In this document: one piece after another, positions 1 through 10,834 of the stretch | Layout: every line of letters starts with the position of its first letter | Position numbering within the stretch: position 1 is the first letter of the stretch | Origin: Tricholoma matsutake | Taxonomy: Eukaryota; Basidiomycota; Agaricomycetes; Agaricales; Tricholomataceae | DNA length: 64,000 bases | Assembly (NCBI GenBank): GCA_026075535.2 | Contig: AP026544.2 | Span: 9,920,001-9,984,000, forward strand | Reading direction: 5' to 3' | The notes under the pieces: model-generated | What the model saw: the letters and a program-made list of their open reading frames with translations, nothing else | Told to the model about the DNA's origin: nothing | Database searches by the model: none | Translations under genes and position numbers: made by a program

Positions 1-192
1 ACTGCCTCCTACAGTCTCAGTATCATTGTTGAAACTGTATTATGTAAGAAGACTACATGCAATGCTTGCCAAAAATCTGCACAAGTCCAGTGATGGCATT
101 TTCCAAAAATCACATGTTGTGAAGAACTCACTGGGTAAATAGCATTCACTAGTCGTCTGTTCACATTCAATTGCTTTTCTTCTATTCACTCA

Positions 193-1242
193 ATGTCTGA
201 CACTACACATGTTTCTGAATCCATTGGTGAATTCAATGAACCTCTTCATACCCGTCCAAAGCTCCAAGCTCAACCAGAAGACATCTCATTGATCTCAAAT
301 CTCTTGGCTCATTACTGATATGTGTTTCATTTGCTTGACTCTGGTTCTCACACTGGCACCTTCTCACTCGTACCCTCTGCTATGACTCGACATGATCTGA
401 CAATGGTCCTGGATCATTACTCCCATCTGCTCCATCTTCTTGATGCCAATTTCATTGCTGACACCCAGTCTTACACTGAATTGTGATCACTCATTTTGAA
501 CCAGCACGATGAAGCAGTAGCATTCAGAAATGAGATGAGAGGCTGTTTCAACAACCTGGAGCTTCAAGTACTTGGTTGGCTACAGGGATTGGAGAATCAG
601 ATTGTGTTGTTGGGTGATCTAGTTGTTGACAGTTGACATGGTGTGTGCTCATGCCCTTTCTGTGTCTATGCTGATAAATATGCAGAGGATTCACTTTGCT
701 CTCATCCAAGCTACTGAAACCCATGTTCCCATCTTTCAATTGGGCTGAAGATGCTGAGGCATTACCAATGACAGCTCCCCCTGCATGGGATCTCTCTGGC
801 CTTCGGTCTGACCAACCAAGTCCTTTCTGAATGCTTCAACAATGGTCCAGGAGACTTGCCACACCACCCAATGCCCCCACCTGGTACATACCCCAAGCAC
901 CCTGCCCACTCCAGAACCCTCAGGTCCATTAATCATGTTTTCCATGGCTTGTTTTGCTGGTGTTGACTCTCCTCACCCCCCCCCCACTTTCTGTTTTTGG
1001 CCCCTCAGTGCCTCATTTTGCCAACACCCACTCCATTCAATGTCATTTTTCATCTCCTGACCCAGCCCATTACCTTTGCAGCCCTGACCAATATCACAAA
1101 GTTCTTGGACATTGAAGCAAAGGTTGACAAGGGAATGAAAATGACATGTTTGAGAGTGAAGATGACTATGATGTGTTCTTTGACCCTACCTCCAATTCAC
1201 TTATGTTTATCATGCCCATGTAGAATTTGTTGTCAAGGATAA
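193..1242 (+). pseudogene. Unrecognised protein gene broken by six in-frame TGA stops
   Basis: One frame runs from ATG 193 for about 350 codons. It is interrupted by stops at 316, 484, 634, 715, 769 and 964, all TGA and none TAA or TAG, until TAA at 1240. The N-terminal part reads like a soluble protein: an acidic and Ser/Thr-rich start (MSDTTHVSESIGEF), then helical stretches such as HDLTMVLDHYSHLLHLLDAN and NQHDEAVAFRNEMR. I recognise no domain. The acidic stretch near 1150 reads better in another frame, so a frameshift near 1130 is likely. The TGA-only pattern fits loss of CGA arginine codons, as in the retroelements nearby. It could be a gene carried by a DNA transposon or a decayed host gene; I cannot decide. 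Confidence 0.45.
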
Positions 1243-1953
1243 CAAGGATAATAAGTCTCAGTGTGGTCTATATCATTGGGATGTCCTAGATGATTGGCAA
1301 GAGGACAACAGTCCAGAATCCAAATATGGAAAAAAACTGGACCAAGCTGGACTTTTAAATGCTACGTGACCATTTTGCATTGTGATCACGTTTCAAATGA
1401 CTTATTAAGGATTTCTTCAAGTTTGTTACTAACTTACAAACACCATGGCCCCTGTCAAATCGCCATGCATGTTCCTCATTGCTGAGCTTGATGATGTGGG
1501 GGCTTCACCATCCTCCCCACCTCTCCTGGACAGAACCCCACCACCACCATCTTCTCCTTTCTGCCAGGATCCTACAACATGGCCAGTATCCCTTTCTTGA
1601 CTCCATCATCCCCCCTTCCACAGGTGCTGCATCACCTGAAGCTCTCACCTGAAGCTCTTGACCCAACTCCAGAGAGAATGCCATGGCTAAATCAGATGAA
1701 GTGTGTGCAGGTCTATCAGGGTCTGTTTCCCCCACTGAATCTCCCATAGCCCCCCTCCCCTCCTCTACCTCATGCCCTGTTGCCTACAAACACTTCTCAG
1801 TGACTATATCACAGTAATTTACACTCCCCCATGTGTCCTTGTGGACTTTGTGCAGAATAGGCGGATTCCACATGGAATCCACACAGAGTCCAAGCCAATC
1901 CACGTGGAATGAGTGGATTCTGCACAGATTCTGAGCCAGTCCACACAGGATAA
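1243..1953. other. No gene recognised; TGGATTCC-type repeats at the end
   Basis: Short Pro/His/Ser-rich open frames occur but none resembles a protein. From about 1857 to 1948 there is a cluster of inverted copies of GGATTCCAC/TGGAATCC, resembling the TGGACTCC cluster at 10835-11042. The five bases 1954-1958 (GTTTT) are the left target duplication of gypsy A1. Confidence 0.5.
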
Positions 1954-1958
1954 GTTTT

Positions 1959-2384
1959 TATAAGGGCAACCTAAGCCTCTAGCAAGGGGAAATCCGAAGT
2001 TAAAATTATGCTACATAATACAGGGATTGGGGGCGCACCTAGCAAAGGGAAATCCAAAGAGAAAACTCTAAGGATCCCCTTGCTGATGCCCAGTATATGT
2101 GAAGACGACAAAAATCAAATATAACCTAAAAATAGAAAAAGGCAGAGATAGGCAGATCAAGGCCGCCGAATGACATCATACCAAGGGGCATGTGTCGGAA
2201 GGGGTACTCCGCCTCTAAATATAAAAGTGTCAACATATACAAACATGATAACAAGGGAAAATTAGTAATAAAATCCGGAAAAATCATAGAAAATGAAGAA
2301 TAGAAGGAAATGAGGTGGGGAAAAATATGGGATGAACATAAAAAATAGGAAAAACACACAGGGCACCCCCCTAGTCCCCTTACA
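1959..2384 (-). repeat. 3' LTR of gypsy A1
   Basis: 426 bp partner of the LTR at 7569-7993. It ends at the purine-rich tract next to the internal region. Confidence 0.93.
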
Positions 2385-2400
2385 TCACCCCCTCTCTAAG
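2385..2400 (-). other. Polypurine tract of gypsy A1
   Basis: On the minus strand the bases directly before the 3' LTR read CTTAGAGAGGGGGTGA, a purine run in the place expected for plus-strand priming in reverse transcription. The same tract is next to the left LTR of A2. Confidence 0.7.
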
Positions 2401-2425
2401 ATGCATCGCCCCGATGCATTCGAAA

Positions 2426-5400
2426 TCATATACGACCAAAGTCCGTGACTTGAATGCGACGTGGTGCAGCAGTGTGCCGTCGGTGGAATTCCTTGATTAA
2501 CCGAGGGGCATTTATGTCAGACTCTTTGACCCATGAGTTCTCCTCATACCCATAACCCTTCCAATGTACCAAATACTGGAGTTTTCCTCGACGCAAACGG
2601 CTGTCCAAGATTGACTCGACTTCATATTGGGGTTCTCCCTCGATCACTGTAGGTGGTGGTGGTGGGTGTGAATGGCGTCCCGGGAACAGATCTGGGGGAG
2701 CTGGAAGCAATTTGACGACATGGAAGATGGGATGGAGTCTGGACATGGAGGCTGGGAGGCATAGATGATAGGCATGTGTTCCAACGCACTTGACAATGGG
2801 GAAAGGTCCCAAGAAGCAATGAGCGAGTTTCTTGGATGGACGTGTAGTGGAGATGTCACTGGAGTCAAGATAAACTCGATCACCAACCTTGTACTGAGGG
2901 GTTGGGGAGTGGCGCTGGTTGTAAAATCGCGCCATGTCATCCTTCGCCTTTGCTAAGGCTGCCCTTGCCTCCTCCAAGCTATCCCTCATGCGTTCTGTGA
3001 ACTCATTCACTGTCTTGATGTGTGAGGGAGTTTGGCGAGGTTCAAATCCCATGCGTGGATGTCGTCCAGTGTCTAAGAGGAAAGGGGTCTGTTGAGTGGA
3101 AGCATGGACATGGTTGTTGTACCCGAACTCAGCCAAAGGAAGGAGATCATCCCAATTGTCCTGGCGTTCATTGACAAAGAGGCGGATGTACTGCTCCAGT
3201 TCCTGGTTGACTCGCTCCATCTGGCCATCAGTTTGTGGGTGATAAGCAGTTGAAGCGAGGAGTTTGATCCCCAGGAGTCGGTACAGCTCACGAGTGAACT
3301 CTGCCATGAACTGAGGGCCACGATCCGAGAGGAAGGCACCAGGAAGTCCATGTAATTTCCACACGTGGTGGAGGTAGAGTCGAGCGGCACCTAGGGCACT
3401 GACAGTGGTGTGAGTGGGAATGAAGTGAGCGTGTTTTCCCACTGAGTCAACTGTGCACATCACCGCATCAAACCCGTTTGACTCTGGCAATTCCACCACA
3501 AAGTCGACGCTGACGACATCCCAACGACTCTCTGGAACAGGAAGAGGGTGTAGCTCACCAATAGGCTTGCGACGAGGGACCTTGGTGCATAAGCAAAGGT
3601 CACAAGTGCGACAATACTGACCAATGAGCCGTGACATTTGTGGCCACCAATAGTTCCGTGAGGTGAGCTCCAAGGTCTTCCAGCGTCCGGGGTGGCCAGC
3701 AATCTGTGAGTCATGGTGTTGGGATATGATGCGCCGGCAAAGGTCTGGGTCATTGGGAACATAGATGCGATCCCTGAAATACAACAAGTCCTCCTTTTCA
3801 GCCCACTCTGCCGCACATAAGGAAAGGGTCGATCCCTTCCTCAGTTCTTTAACAGCTCGGGCGACAACATCCTCATGTAAACCGCTACGGTTTGCGCGAT
3901 GAATGTCACGTAGAATGTCCCGCTCCTCGCCCTGGGGTACGATGCCTTCCAGTGCCCGAATGGTGAACAGGTCTGGCTGCAACAGCACAATGTTTTGGTT
4001 GTCACCGCTGCCATCCCCATGGTCTGCACGTCGGGATAGGGCATCGGTCTTCCCCATGCTGCAACCCGCGCGGTGGTGCAAGGAGAAGTCGAATCTAGAT
4101 AGATACAGGGACCAACGAGCTTGACGACGGTTCAATTTCTTGGCCGTCATGAAGTACTCGAGGTTCTTGTGATCCGTCCAAATTTCCACCTTGTGTTGGG
4201 CACCCTCGAGGAAGTGTCGCCACTCCTCAAGCGCACACATTATCGCCAACATCTCCTTGTCATGGATCTCGTAGTTTCTCTCTACAGCACTAAGGCTTTT
4301 GGAGTAGAATGCAACAGGATGCCACTTCTGGTCCTCCGGAGACTGCTGAGACAACACAGCGCCCGTCGCAAAGTCAGAACTGTCGGCTTCTACACGAAAA
4401 GGATGCGAATCGTCAGCAAAGGTAAGGATCGGAGCAGAAGTGACCATCTCCTTAAGCTTTTTGAATGCCTCCTGTTGTGCATTATCCCACCTCCATGCCT
4501 CCTTTCCTGTCAAGTCGAACAGCGGTCGTGCATGATGTGAGAAATCCTTGATAAAACGCCGATAAAAATTGATGAAGCCCAGGAAAGACTGCACCTCCTT
4601 CTTGTTCGTGGGCGTCAGCCAAGCTGTGACCCCGTTTACCTTGATAGGATCCATCTCCACTTGACCCTCCAAGATAATCAGGCTGAGGTACTCGATCTTG
4701 GTCCTTTCAAACTCGCATTTGTCCTGACGAAGGTAGAGTTTGTACCGTCGGAGTCGCTCTAGGACGAGGCACGTGATGCGACGGTGCTCTTCAACCGTGC
4801 GAGTGAAGATGAGGATGTCATCGAGATAGATGCAGACAACGCCTTCCAGGATGAGGTCATGGAAGATGTCGTTCATCATGGTCTGAAAGGTGGCAGGGCT
4901 ATTAGTAAGGCCAAAGAACATGACAAGCGGTTCAAAAAGACCACGGTTGGTATGAAAGGCTGCCTTCCACTCATCTCCCTCCTTTATCCTCACATTATTA
5001 TAGCCCCAACGGACATTGAGCTTGGTGAAGTATTGGGCTCCACGGAGCTGGGTTACGAGTTCGGAGATGAGGGGTAGTGGGTAGCGATTTTTGACCGTGA
5101 TGTTGTTGAGTCTTCTGTAGTCTTGAACCGGTCGAAGTGAGCCATCCTTCTTCTTGACAAAGAAAAAGGGAGAGGCCATGGGTGACTTCGATGGTCGAAT
5201 ACGTCCAGAGGCCAGGTGCTCGTCGATGAACTGGTCAAGCTGCCATTGTTCCTCCGGAGAGAGAGGATAGACCTTGCAGGATGAAGGGGTTGCACTGGGG
5301 GTGAGTTCAATCGCGTGATCCCATGGCTTATGCGCAGGAAGAGAGTCGAATGACTCCTTGGAGAACATGTCTTCAAACTCATGGAGATGAGGGAGTAAGG

Positions 5401-6287
5401 AGTTAGTAGAGGATTTAGCAGCATTGTTTTTGTGGAAGGCCTCAGTGAGGCATTGGGATATGTTTGATGTGGCACACACCTCATGCGATGAGCGAATCGC
5501 AGTGTAGAAGATCCGATCACCCTCCTCCACTTCCTCTGGGTCCTCATCATCATCATCCGAGTCCGGCATTAGATCAGGAACCCCTTCCAATTCCACTTCA
5601 GGTATAGGCAGGGGTCCAGCACGACACTTCTGAGTTCGTCGTATTGCCGCCTTCTGTCCACGACGTTCTTGCCTGGCTTGTCCGACAGCGGGATGGACAT
5701 CGGCTCATGGTAACCTCCCCGGTGCGCCAGTCGACCTCTGGGTTATGGTCTCGAAGCCATGGATATCCCAAAATCGCCTTTTGCTTTCCTAATTGAGTGA
5801 CAGCAAAAAGGGCATGCTCACTATGATCTTTGTAACAGAGAACCAGGTCTGTAACCTCTCAGATGGCACCAGCTTCATTTGGGGATCCATCCCCGTTATA
5901 TACAGGTATCAGACGTGAGAGTGAGCGAGTATTTAGATGATGTTGTTGTACCAGATGGGAATCGATGAAGAGACCAGTCGCACCAGAGTCCAGGAGTGCA
6001 GAGACACCGAGTATCTGTCCAGTGTTGGTCGTCTGCAGTTCGATGGCTAGGTTTAAGGAATGTGCAGAGGGAGTGGATGCCACAATATACTTGCGTGGTA
6101 GTTTACGTTCCCATGATTTAATTTTGGGACGTGGAGTAGAAGGAGAGATGGGGAGAGCAGGTACGTCTTTAGCCAACTTTGAAGGGTCAGAGAGGGGAGC
6201 AGTCACAGAAATGGATTCATTCTCCAGGGATTCAACTGACAAGACTTCAAAGCGGTTATGGACAGGCAGTGAGGGCGTACGATTCAC
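2426..6287 (-). pseudogene. pol: Pol of gypsy A1: protease, RT, RNase H, integrase, chromodomain
   Basis: The protease has an intact LLDSGATGLF motif (6287-5859) but ends in TGA at 5859, where A2 has CGA. An 11 bp deletion after 5679 shifts the frame; a 1056-residue frame then runs to 2426. It holds RT (YLDDILIF intact), RNase H (TDHKNLEYF), an H2C2 zinc finger, the integrase core (VDFVVEL, SDRGPQF, NQELEQY) and a C-terminal chromodomain (LVHWKGYGYEENSW) of the type that tethers integration to modified histones. The RT motif A aspartate is Asn (FTKLNVRW against FTKLDV in A2), through a CG to CA change, so this long frame is not an active enzyme. Confidence 0.92.
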
Positions 6288-7402
6288 TTGCTGCGAATAG
6301 GAAAATCCTGCTCCTCTACAACTTCCAGCTTAACCTCCTCTGCAACTCGATCCTTCGCTTCCTCAACATCTACAAGTGCCAACAAATCTTGCAGGAGTTC
6401 GTCTCATCCCTCAGGGGTGAGCATGCGGATATCCTGACGATGGGGACACGCTCCAGCCCTGTGTCCAGGTTCCCCACAACGGTAGCAGAGATCCAACTTA
6501 CGTGCACGGCTGTGGGCTGCATCAACATCCATTGGTACTGGGACATTGACGGCTGGTGTGGGAGTTTGACGAGCAGGAATGGGGTTAGGGCAGGGGAGGC
6601 TTCGATTGAAGGTGTAGGGTGTATGAGTGGTAGTTGGAGCACGGAATGCAGCATTAAACGCCACATTTGTGAGTCGGTTCTCGTCACAGAGTGAAGCAGC
6701 TTCATACCAAGCAAGGATATCATCATCCGCTGGGCGCCCTTCCAACATCTGTGCAATCTGGTCCTGAATTTCTCGGTTGAGCCCCTGTCGGAACTTCATC
6801 ACCACTGGTAACCCACTCCCATACCCTGCCATGTCCACCAAATCCTTGAACTCATCGATATAGTCATCCACGGATCGACGTCCCTGGTGGTAAGTGGATG
6901 ACTCAAGTCGTGTCACTGCTCGGTGGCGTTCATTGAGGGGGCAGAAGTGGCGTACGAACTCAGCTCGAAAGTCACCCCAAGTGGAGAAAGATAGAGAACC
7001 GAGTTCTTTAGTTTGACGTAGGATACGGTCCACATAGAGATAGGCGCATTCAGATTTCATGTATGTGAAGGCCCAATAAATTTTTGCAGCCTCATCGATG
7101 AATTGATGCGACTGGAGACTAATGTATAACTCACAGGAATTAAGGAATGCACGTCCCTGCGCACATGCACCATTAAATTCGGTGGGGGGGGACAGTTTGA
7201 TCTGGGCACGTTCCTTAGTGGACGCATTTGGCAAAACGTCGTTGTTGGGTGCGCTTGGAGTCGTGAAGGGGGAACTATTAGTCGTAGGGTTAGCCTGGAG
7301 GGTCCTAACGAAGTTTTCAATCGTAGATTTAAGCGAGTCGATTTGCGCTCGCATTCCGGAAACGTCGCTTTCAAGCGCGTCAAAGCATTCTGATGCGTCC
7401 AT
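6284..7402 (-). pseudogene. gag: Gag of gypsy A1, one nonsense stop
   Basis: Structural protein of the retroelement particle. From ATG 7402 it runs through an N-terminal helix region, a Ty3-type capsid domain (FRAEFVRHFCPLNERHRA, TRLESS...VDDYIDEFKDL) and a CCHC zinc knuckle (CYRCGEPGHRAGAC) that would bind the genomic RNA. A TGA at 6404-6406 stops it just after RMLTPEG. The sister copy has CGA (Arg) there and continues for about 40 residues, so this is a CpG transition. The intended stop is near 6284, where it overlaps the start of the pol frame. Confidence 0.9.
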
Positions 7403-7556
7403 GTCGCTAGGGAGCGCATTTGGCGAAAATGGCGGCGTGATAAAGGCGAGAGTATCTGGAACGGTGTGTAGAGACTCTGTGGAGCTTTGGGAAGTGTCGT
7501 CCAGTCCGTACCTGCCTATTTTGGGCAGCGCGTTCGCGATTTTCGGGCCTTAGGGG

Positions 7557-7566
7557 AGAGTTTTCT
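7557..7566 (-). other. Candidate self-priming primer binding site of gypsy A1
   Basis: Two bases inside the 5' LTR the coding strand reads AGAAAACTCT, the exact complement of AGAGTTTTCT at 7678-7669, the predicted 5' end of the transcript. No TGG-initial site matching a tRNA 3' end is seen at this position. Known family: Tf1 of fission yeast and sushi-type chromoviruses prime from the folded 5' end of their own RNA. Application to this element is inference. Confidence 0.5.
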
Positions 7567-7568
7567 AC

Positions 7569-7993
7569 TATAAGGGCAACCTAAGCCTCTAGCAAGGGAA
7601 ATCCAAAGTTAAAATTATGCTACATAATACAGGGATTGGGGGCGCACCTAGCAAAGGGAAATCCGAAGAGAAAACTCTAAGGATCCCCTTGCTGATGCCC
7701 AGTATATGTGAAGACGACAAAAATCAAATATAACCTAAAAATAGAAAAAGGCGGAGATAGGCGGATCAAGGCCGCCGAATGACATCATACCAAGGGGTAT
7801 GTGTCGGAAGGGGTACTCCGCCTCTAAATATAAAAGTGTCAACATATACAAACATGATAACAAGGGAAAATTAGTAATAAAATCCGGAAAAATCATAGAA
7901 AATGAAGAATAGAAGGAAATGAGGTGGGGAAAAATATGGGACGAACATAAAAAATAGGAAAAACACACAGGGCACCCCCCTAGTCCCCTTACA
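7569..7993 (-). repeat. 5' LTR of gypsy A1
   Basis: 425 bp, nearly identical to the LTR at 1959-2384. It carries the predicted promoter and transcript start of the element. Differences between A-family LTRs are mostly CG to TG or CA; for example the site near 7942 reads CG here, TG in the other A1 LTR and CA in the left A2 LTR. Confidence 0.93.
7678..7708 (-). promoter_or_regulatory. Predicted core promoter and transcript start of gypsy A1
   Basis: On the coding strand a CATATACT box (complement of 7703-7708) lies about 28-30 nt before an A at 7678, which starts AGAGTTTTCT. This is normal TATA-to-start spacing. The start is not measured; it is chosen because this decamer is the complement of the sequence just inside the LTR. 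Confidence 0.45.
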
Positions 7994-8035
7994 GTTTTGG
8001 AGCAAAGTATGATCAAAATTTAAATGTCAAAGAAA

Positions 8036-8110
8036 GGGTTTGGACCCAAGACCTCAGGATGATGGTCACACAACCAATTGGCAACCTACCACTCTGCCAA
8101 CCTGGCAGTA
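8036..8110 (-). repeat. tRNA-like SINE head (A and B boxes)
   Basis: On the minus strand TGGCAGAGTGG (8099-8089) matches the RNA polymerase III A box and GGGTCCAAACCC (8047-8036) a slightly degenerate B box, about 40 nt apart. The stretch between them does not obviously fold into a whole tRNA, so a tRNA-derived SINE head or a dead tRNA gene is more likely than a working tRNA. It lies just outside the right target duplication of gypsy A1, so A1 may have inserted into the SINE tail. Confidence 0.4.
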
Positions 8111-8356
8111 CTACTTTGTGTTATTAATGGTACTTATTACTCATTTCAATACATATTTTAAAAAAAAAATCTGTCTAGCGAGGGAGCTATGTATTACAAA
8201 AGAGGAAAAATGCCCCCATTGCAGAGGGGGGCAGTATGCTAAGCAGTGAAAACCTGCCATATTGTTCTCCAGCGAGACAGCAGGTGCATAGGTGTGTGAG
8301 GGCCATCCGCCATTGGTGTGGAGGCAGTGATGTGGCCATTAGCACCTATTCCACCC
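8111..8356. other. No gene recognised
   Basis: AT-rich spacer with an A9 run near 8160, then Gly/His-coding low-complexity sequence leading into the palindrome cluster. Confidence 0.4.
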
Positions 8357-8797
8357 TGTGAGCAAATGCTCACAGTGGTGGGGTTCCAGTGCTGGGGCAC
8401 CGTCTCCTCCCTCATGCTGTCCTTCTCCCTTGCACTGGCTGCTGAAGCGAGCTGCACCCATCATCTACCCTATGAGCAGTTGCTCATAGGCATGGAGGTG
8501 GGTGTCATGGTGCTTGTTGTCATGCATGTGTGTTGTGCCTGTAAGCTGCCTTTGACCTCCCACCTGCAAACCCACCCTACGAGCAGATGCTCATAGGCCT
8601 GGTGGTGGGTGCCATGTTCTCCCCTTGTTGTCCCCCTGGTCCCCCTCATGTACCCGTACCTCACACGTAGCACCCCTTTCCACACCATGAGCAATGGCTC
8701 GTGGAAGTGGCTGGGGGTGCTTCCATGGGGTGGGTGCCCTCATCCTCTCCTCACTGTACCCCTCCCCTTAACCACCCTATGAGCAGATGCTCACAGG
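8357..8797 (-). repeat. Cluster of five short palindromes (GAGCA-NN-TGCTC)
   Basis: Five imperfect or perfect inverted repeats lie at 8357-8374, 8469-8490, 8576-8597, 8685-8704 and 8776-8797. The best one has 10 bp arms around TATGAGCAGTTGCTCATA. On the minus strand each is followed by a GGGTGG-like tail, so the unit has a direction. The same unit recurs inside non-autonomous elements elsewhere in the window, which suggests this stretch is itself a fragment of such an element. No protein function is claimed, though the unit translates to variants of EQLLVGW. Confidence 0.6.
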
Positions 8798-8895
8798 CAT
8801 GTGCTTGTGTCAACAATGATTTGGTGTAGGAAGTAATCACCATGATGGTGGGGGTAGGAAAGAGGTCATCTGAGTCTGATCTATTGAGAGAAGAC

Positions 8896-9065
8896 AAAGT
8901 GGTGGCCAATAACCACATTATGGAAAATACTTGTAATGTAAAAATAAATAAAAATCACCTGCGATATAGTCAAGGTAGTGACCAATATCCACATTGCAGA
9001 TGGAACACAGTCAAGGTGGTGGCCAATATCCACATTATGGAAGAATCTTGTAATGTAAAAATGGA
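8896..9065. repeat. Two and a half direct repeats of about 55 bp
   Basis: A unit beginning GTGGTGGCCAATA and ending CTTGTAATGTAAAAATA occurs at 8901-8950 and 9016-9063, with a partial copy at 8970-9002. No coding content is evident. Confidence 0.6.
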
Positions 9066-10330
9066 AGTTGACCAACTCACCTGTTTCCCTCTTCATGATG
9101 ATATGAGCAGTGGACATTGAGGTGGTTACTGGAGGCAGCCTCTGATTGGCACCAGCACTGGAAGTCTAGAGCTATGAGATGCAGCCTTGTTGGCTTGCTC
9201 TGAGTCATCATTCAAGTTCAAGGTAACCGTGACAAGTCACAAATATCAACAAGCCAAATCACAGTTCAGCAGTTACCGCAACAATATCATGGACATTTTC
9301 CCACAGCAGTTTGTATAGGCACAGCTTTATATATTGCTTTGCAATTGTAGCCTAAATGTTATCCCTGAGTACAGAGAACCACACTGAATGCACAAAAATT
9401 ACATTATGCAAGCATAGTGATAACCGGAATTACATTTGGCATTGACTGTGAGATTCAAAATTTCTCATGAAAATCCTATTATCGATTATTCCCCTACTCG
9501 ACTCCTCTATACTATGATTGTGAGTTTCACCCTTTCGTTAAATAAGATAGGGTTACTGTTTCTATTTCGTTCCTTTTTTTTCTTTCACATGCTCACCTTA
9601 ATAGGGGTTTTTGGATAACCTCAAAACAGCAGTGCTCCTCTTCGCTTGTTTATAATTTCCAATGTTAGATGGAACTTTTTATGCACATATTTTCTGCAAT
9701 GCCTAAACAAGTTGTGACAAAGAAGAAGTACTTAATTGATGCAGATATTCTGCAACTGTTTACATCTTTTTCTTTTACAGAAGCCTGATAACCATCAAAG
9801 CTCCAAAGTTTCCCAAACAAGAGAAGTAACTAATGCACATTTGGCTTCTATTTTTTTTTTTTGCATTTTGCACTTAAATTTTTCTCAGAGTTGATTATGA
9901 TCTGGCAGTGTATGTTACTATTTTCTGAGCCTTTTCTTCATTTCTGTTAACACTGTCTTTTTGTTATGGATAGGCTTGTTGCAGGCAAGATAGGAAGTGA
10001 TTCCTTGTAAGTCTTATTGAATGTGCACATTAAACAAAAAAAAATTGAAAACAAATAATTAGCCCCAAATTCTCTAAGAAAAAGAAGCAATGCACTGCAA
10101 TGTCAAGTTTGCCTGAAATGTTAGTTCTATTCTTTTCCAATCAGTTATTACTTGCCTCATGAGTTAGCAAATTGGTGTCACCCTGTGAAGAAACCTTCAA
10201 ATGTCAAACCAGCATCTGCTTCATCACAACTAAAAGAAGAATTGGCTGTTTCTGTTTTGTAAGTTATCATTCACCTTTTTTCCCCTCGAATTACAAATCT
10301 GCTTAGAACTGCATTTAGTGTTTAAAGGTC
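9066..10330. other. No gene recognised
   Basis: AT-rich sequence with long T and A runs (for example near 9850). Some GT...AG pairs with short open stretches between them look like introns and small exons, but no conserved protein emerges in either direction. Confidence 0.4.
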
Positions 10331-10591
10331 CAGTCTGTAGCGTCGTTTGGGCCTGCATTGGCTTGTTTGCAGGTGGTGGCATTGTTGCCAGTAGATTATA
10401 ACCTAGAAAGCTAAAAAAAACAGGTCAGTTAGTTTATAAAAACAAAAAGCAAATGAAAAAAAAACTTACGTAGGGCCCATCCATTTGGCTTGTTTGCGGG
10501 TGGTGGTGATGGCGGATTGGGCATGGGAGCGGTGGCAGTGGGTGTCCATGCAGTGGTGGTGGTAGAGAGAGGAGGGAGGGAGGCGGCGTCG
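10331..10591 (-). repeat. Intron-like segment shared with hAT-type elements
   Basis: Read on the minus strand, a block starting GTAAGTTTTTTTTTC near 10470, with ATAAACTAACTGA and a CTAG end near 10407, follows a GGGCCC-containing stretch. Very similar blocks occur in hAT-N1 near 35000-35070 and 35190-35250. The resemblance suggests a fragment of the same family. Confidence 0.35.
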
Positions 10592-10642
10592 ATGGTGGTG
10601 GTGGTGGTGGTGGTGGTGGTGGTGGTGGTGGTGGTGGTGGTG
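10592..10642 (+). repeat. (GGT)n microsatellite
   Basis: About 16 uninterrupted GGT/GTG units. In translation this gives poly-Val, poly-His or poly-Pro artefacts rather than a gene. Confidence 0.95.
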
Positions 10643-10739
10643 AGTGATGAGCTGGCACATTTGATGACATGGCTATATGCTTTGTCATACACAGCTGCAC
10701 CACAGTACCTAATGCAAGTAGATGATACCTTACACACGG

Positions 10740-10812
10740 TACTGTGGTGTAACAGTTATATTGTGTATTATGATTACATAAACAACCTACAGGGATCTGT
10801 GTTCAATTCCTT
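10740..10812 (+). repeat. Second tRNA-like SINE head
   Basis: TGGTGTAACAG (10745-10755) fits the polymerase III A box and GTTCAATTCC (10801-10810) the B box, with normal spacing. The intervening sequence does not give a clean cloverleaf. It is followed by the TGGACTCC cluster. Confidence 0.4.
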
Positions 10813-10834
10813 TTCTTACACACTTTTTCAGCGG

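Larger units (their letters stand above)
1959..7993 (-). mobile_element. Ty3/gypsy chromovirus A1, complete but inactivated
   Basis: A 6035 bp element in minus orientation, bounded by LTRs at 1959-2384 and 7569-7993 and flanked by a perfect 5 bp duplication GTTTT (1954-1958 and 7994-7998). On the coding strand the LTRs start TGTAAGG and end CCTTATA. Order is LTR, gag, protease, RT, RNase H, integrase, chromodomain, LTR, as in chromoviruses. Gag and pol overlap with pol about -1 relative to gag. A TGA in gag, a TGA in the protease frame, an 11 bp deletion near 5679 and loss of an RT catalytic aspartate make it non-functional. It is a sister of the copy at 46514-52562. Confidence 0.95.

Noticed and set aside
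2622..5556. Many 60-170 codon frames opposite or alongside gypsy A pol
   Set aside because: They are shadows of the pol frame; the same shadows recur in the sister copy because the DNA is the same.
2426..5596. The 1056-codon frame of gypsy A1 as a functional polyprotein
   Set aside because: It lacks gag and protease in frame, follows an 11 bp deletion, and has Asn at an RT catalytic position.
8040..8110. A functional tRNA gene
   Set aside because: A and B boxes are present, but acceptor and anticodon stems do not pair convincingly.
9436..10330. Small multi-exon host gene
   Set aside because: Some splice-like signals exist, but the joined frames give no recognisable or conserved protein.
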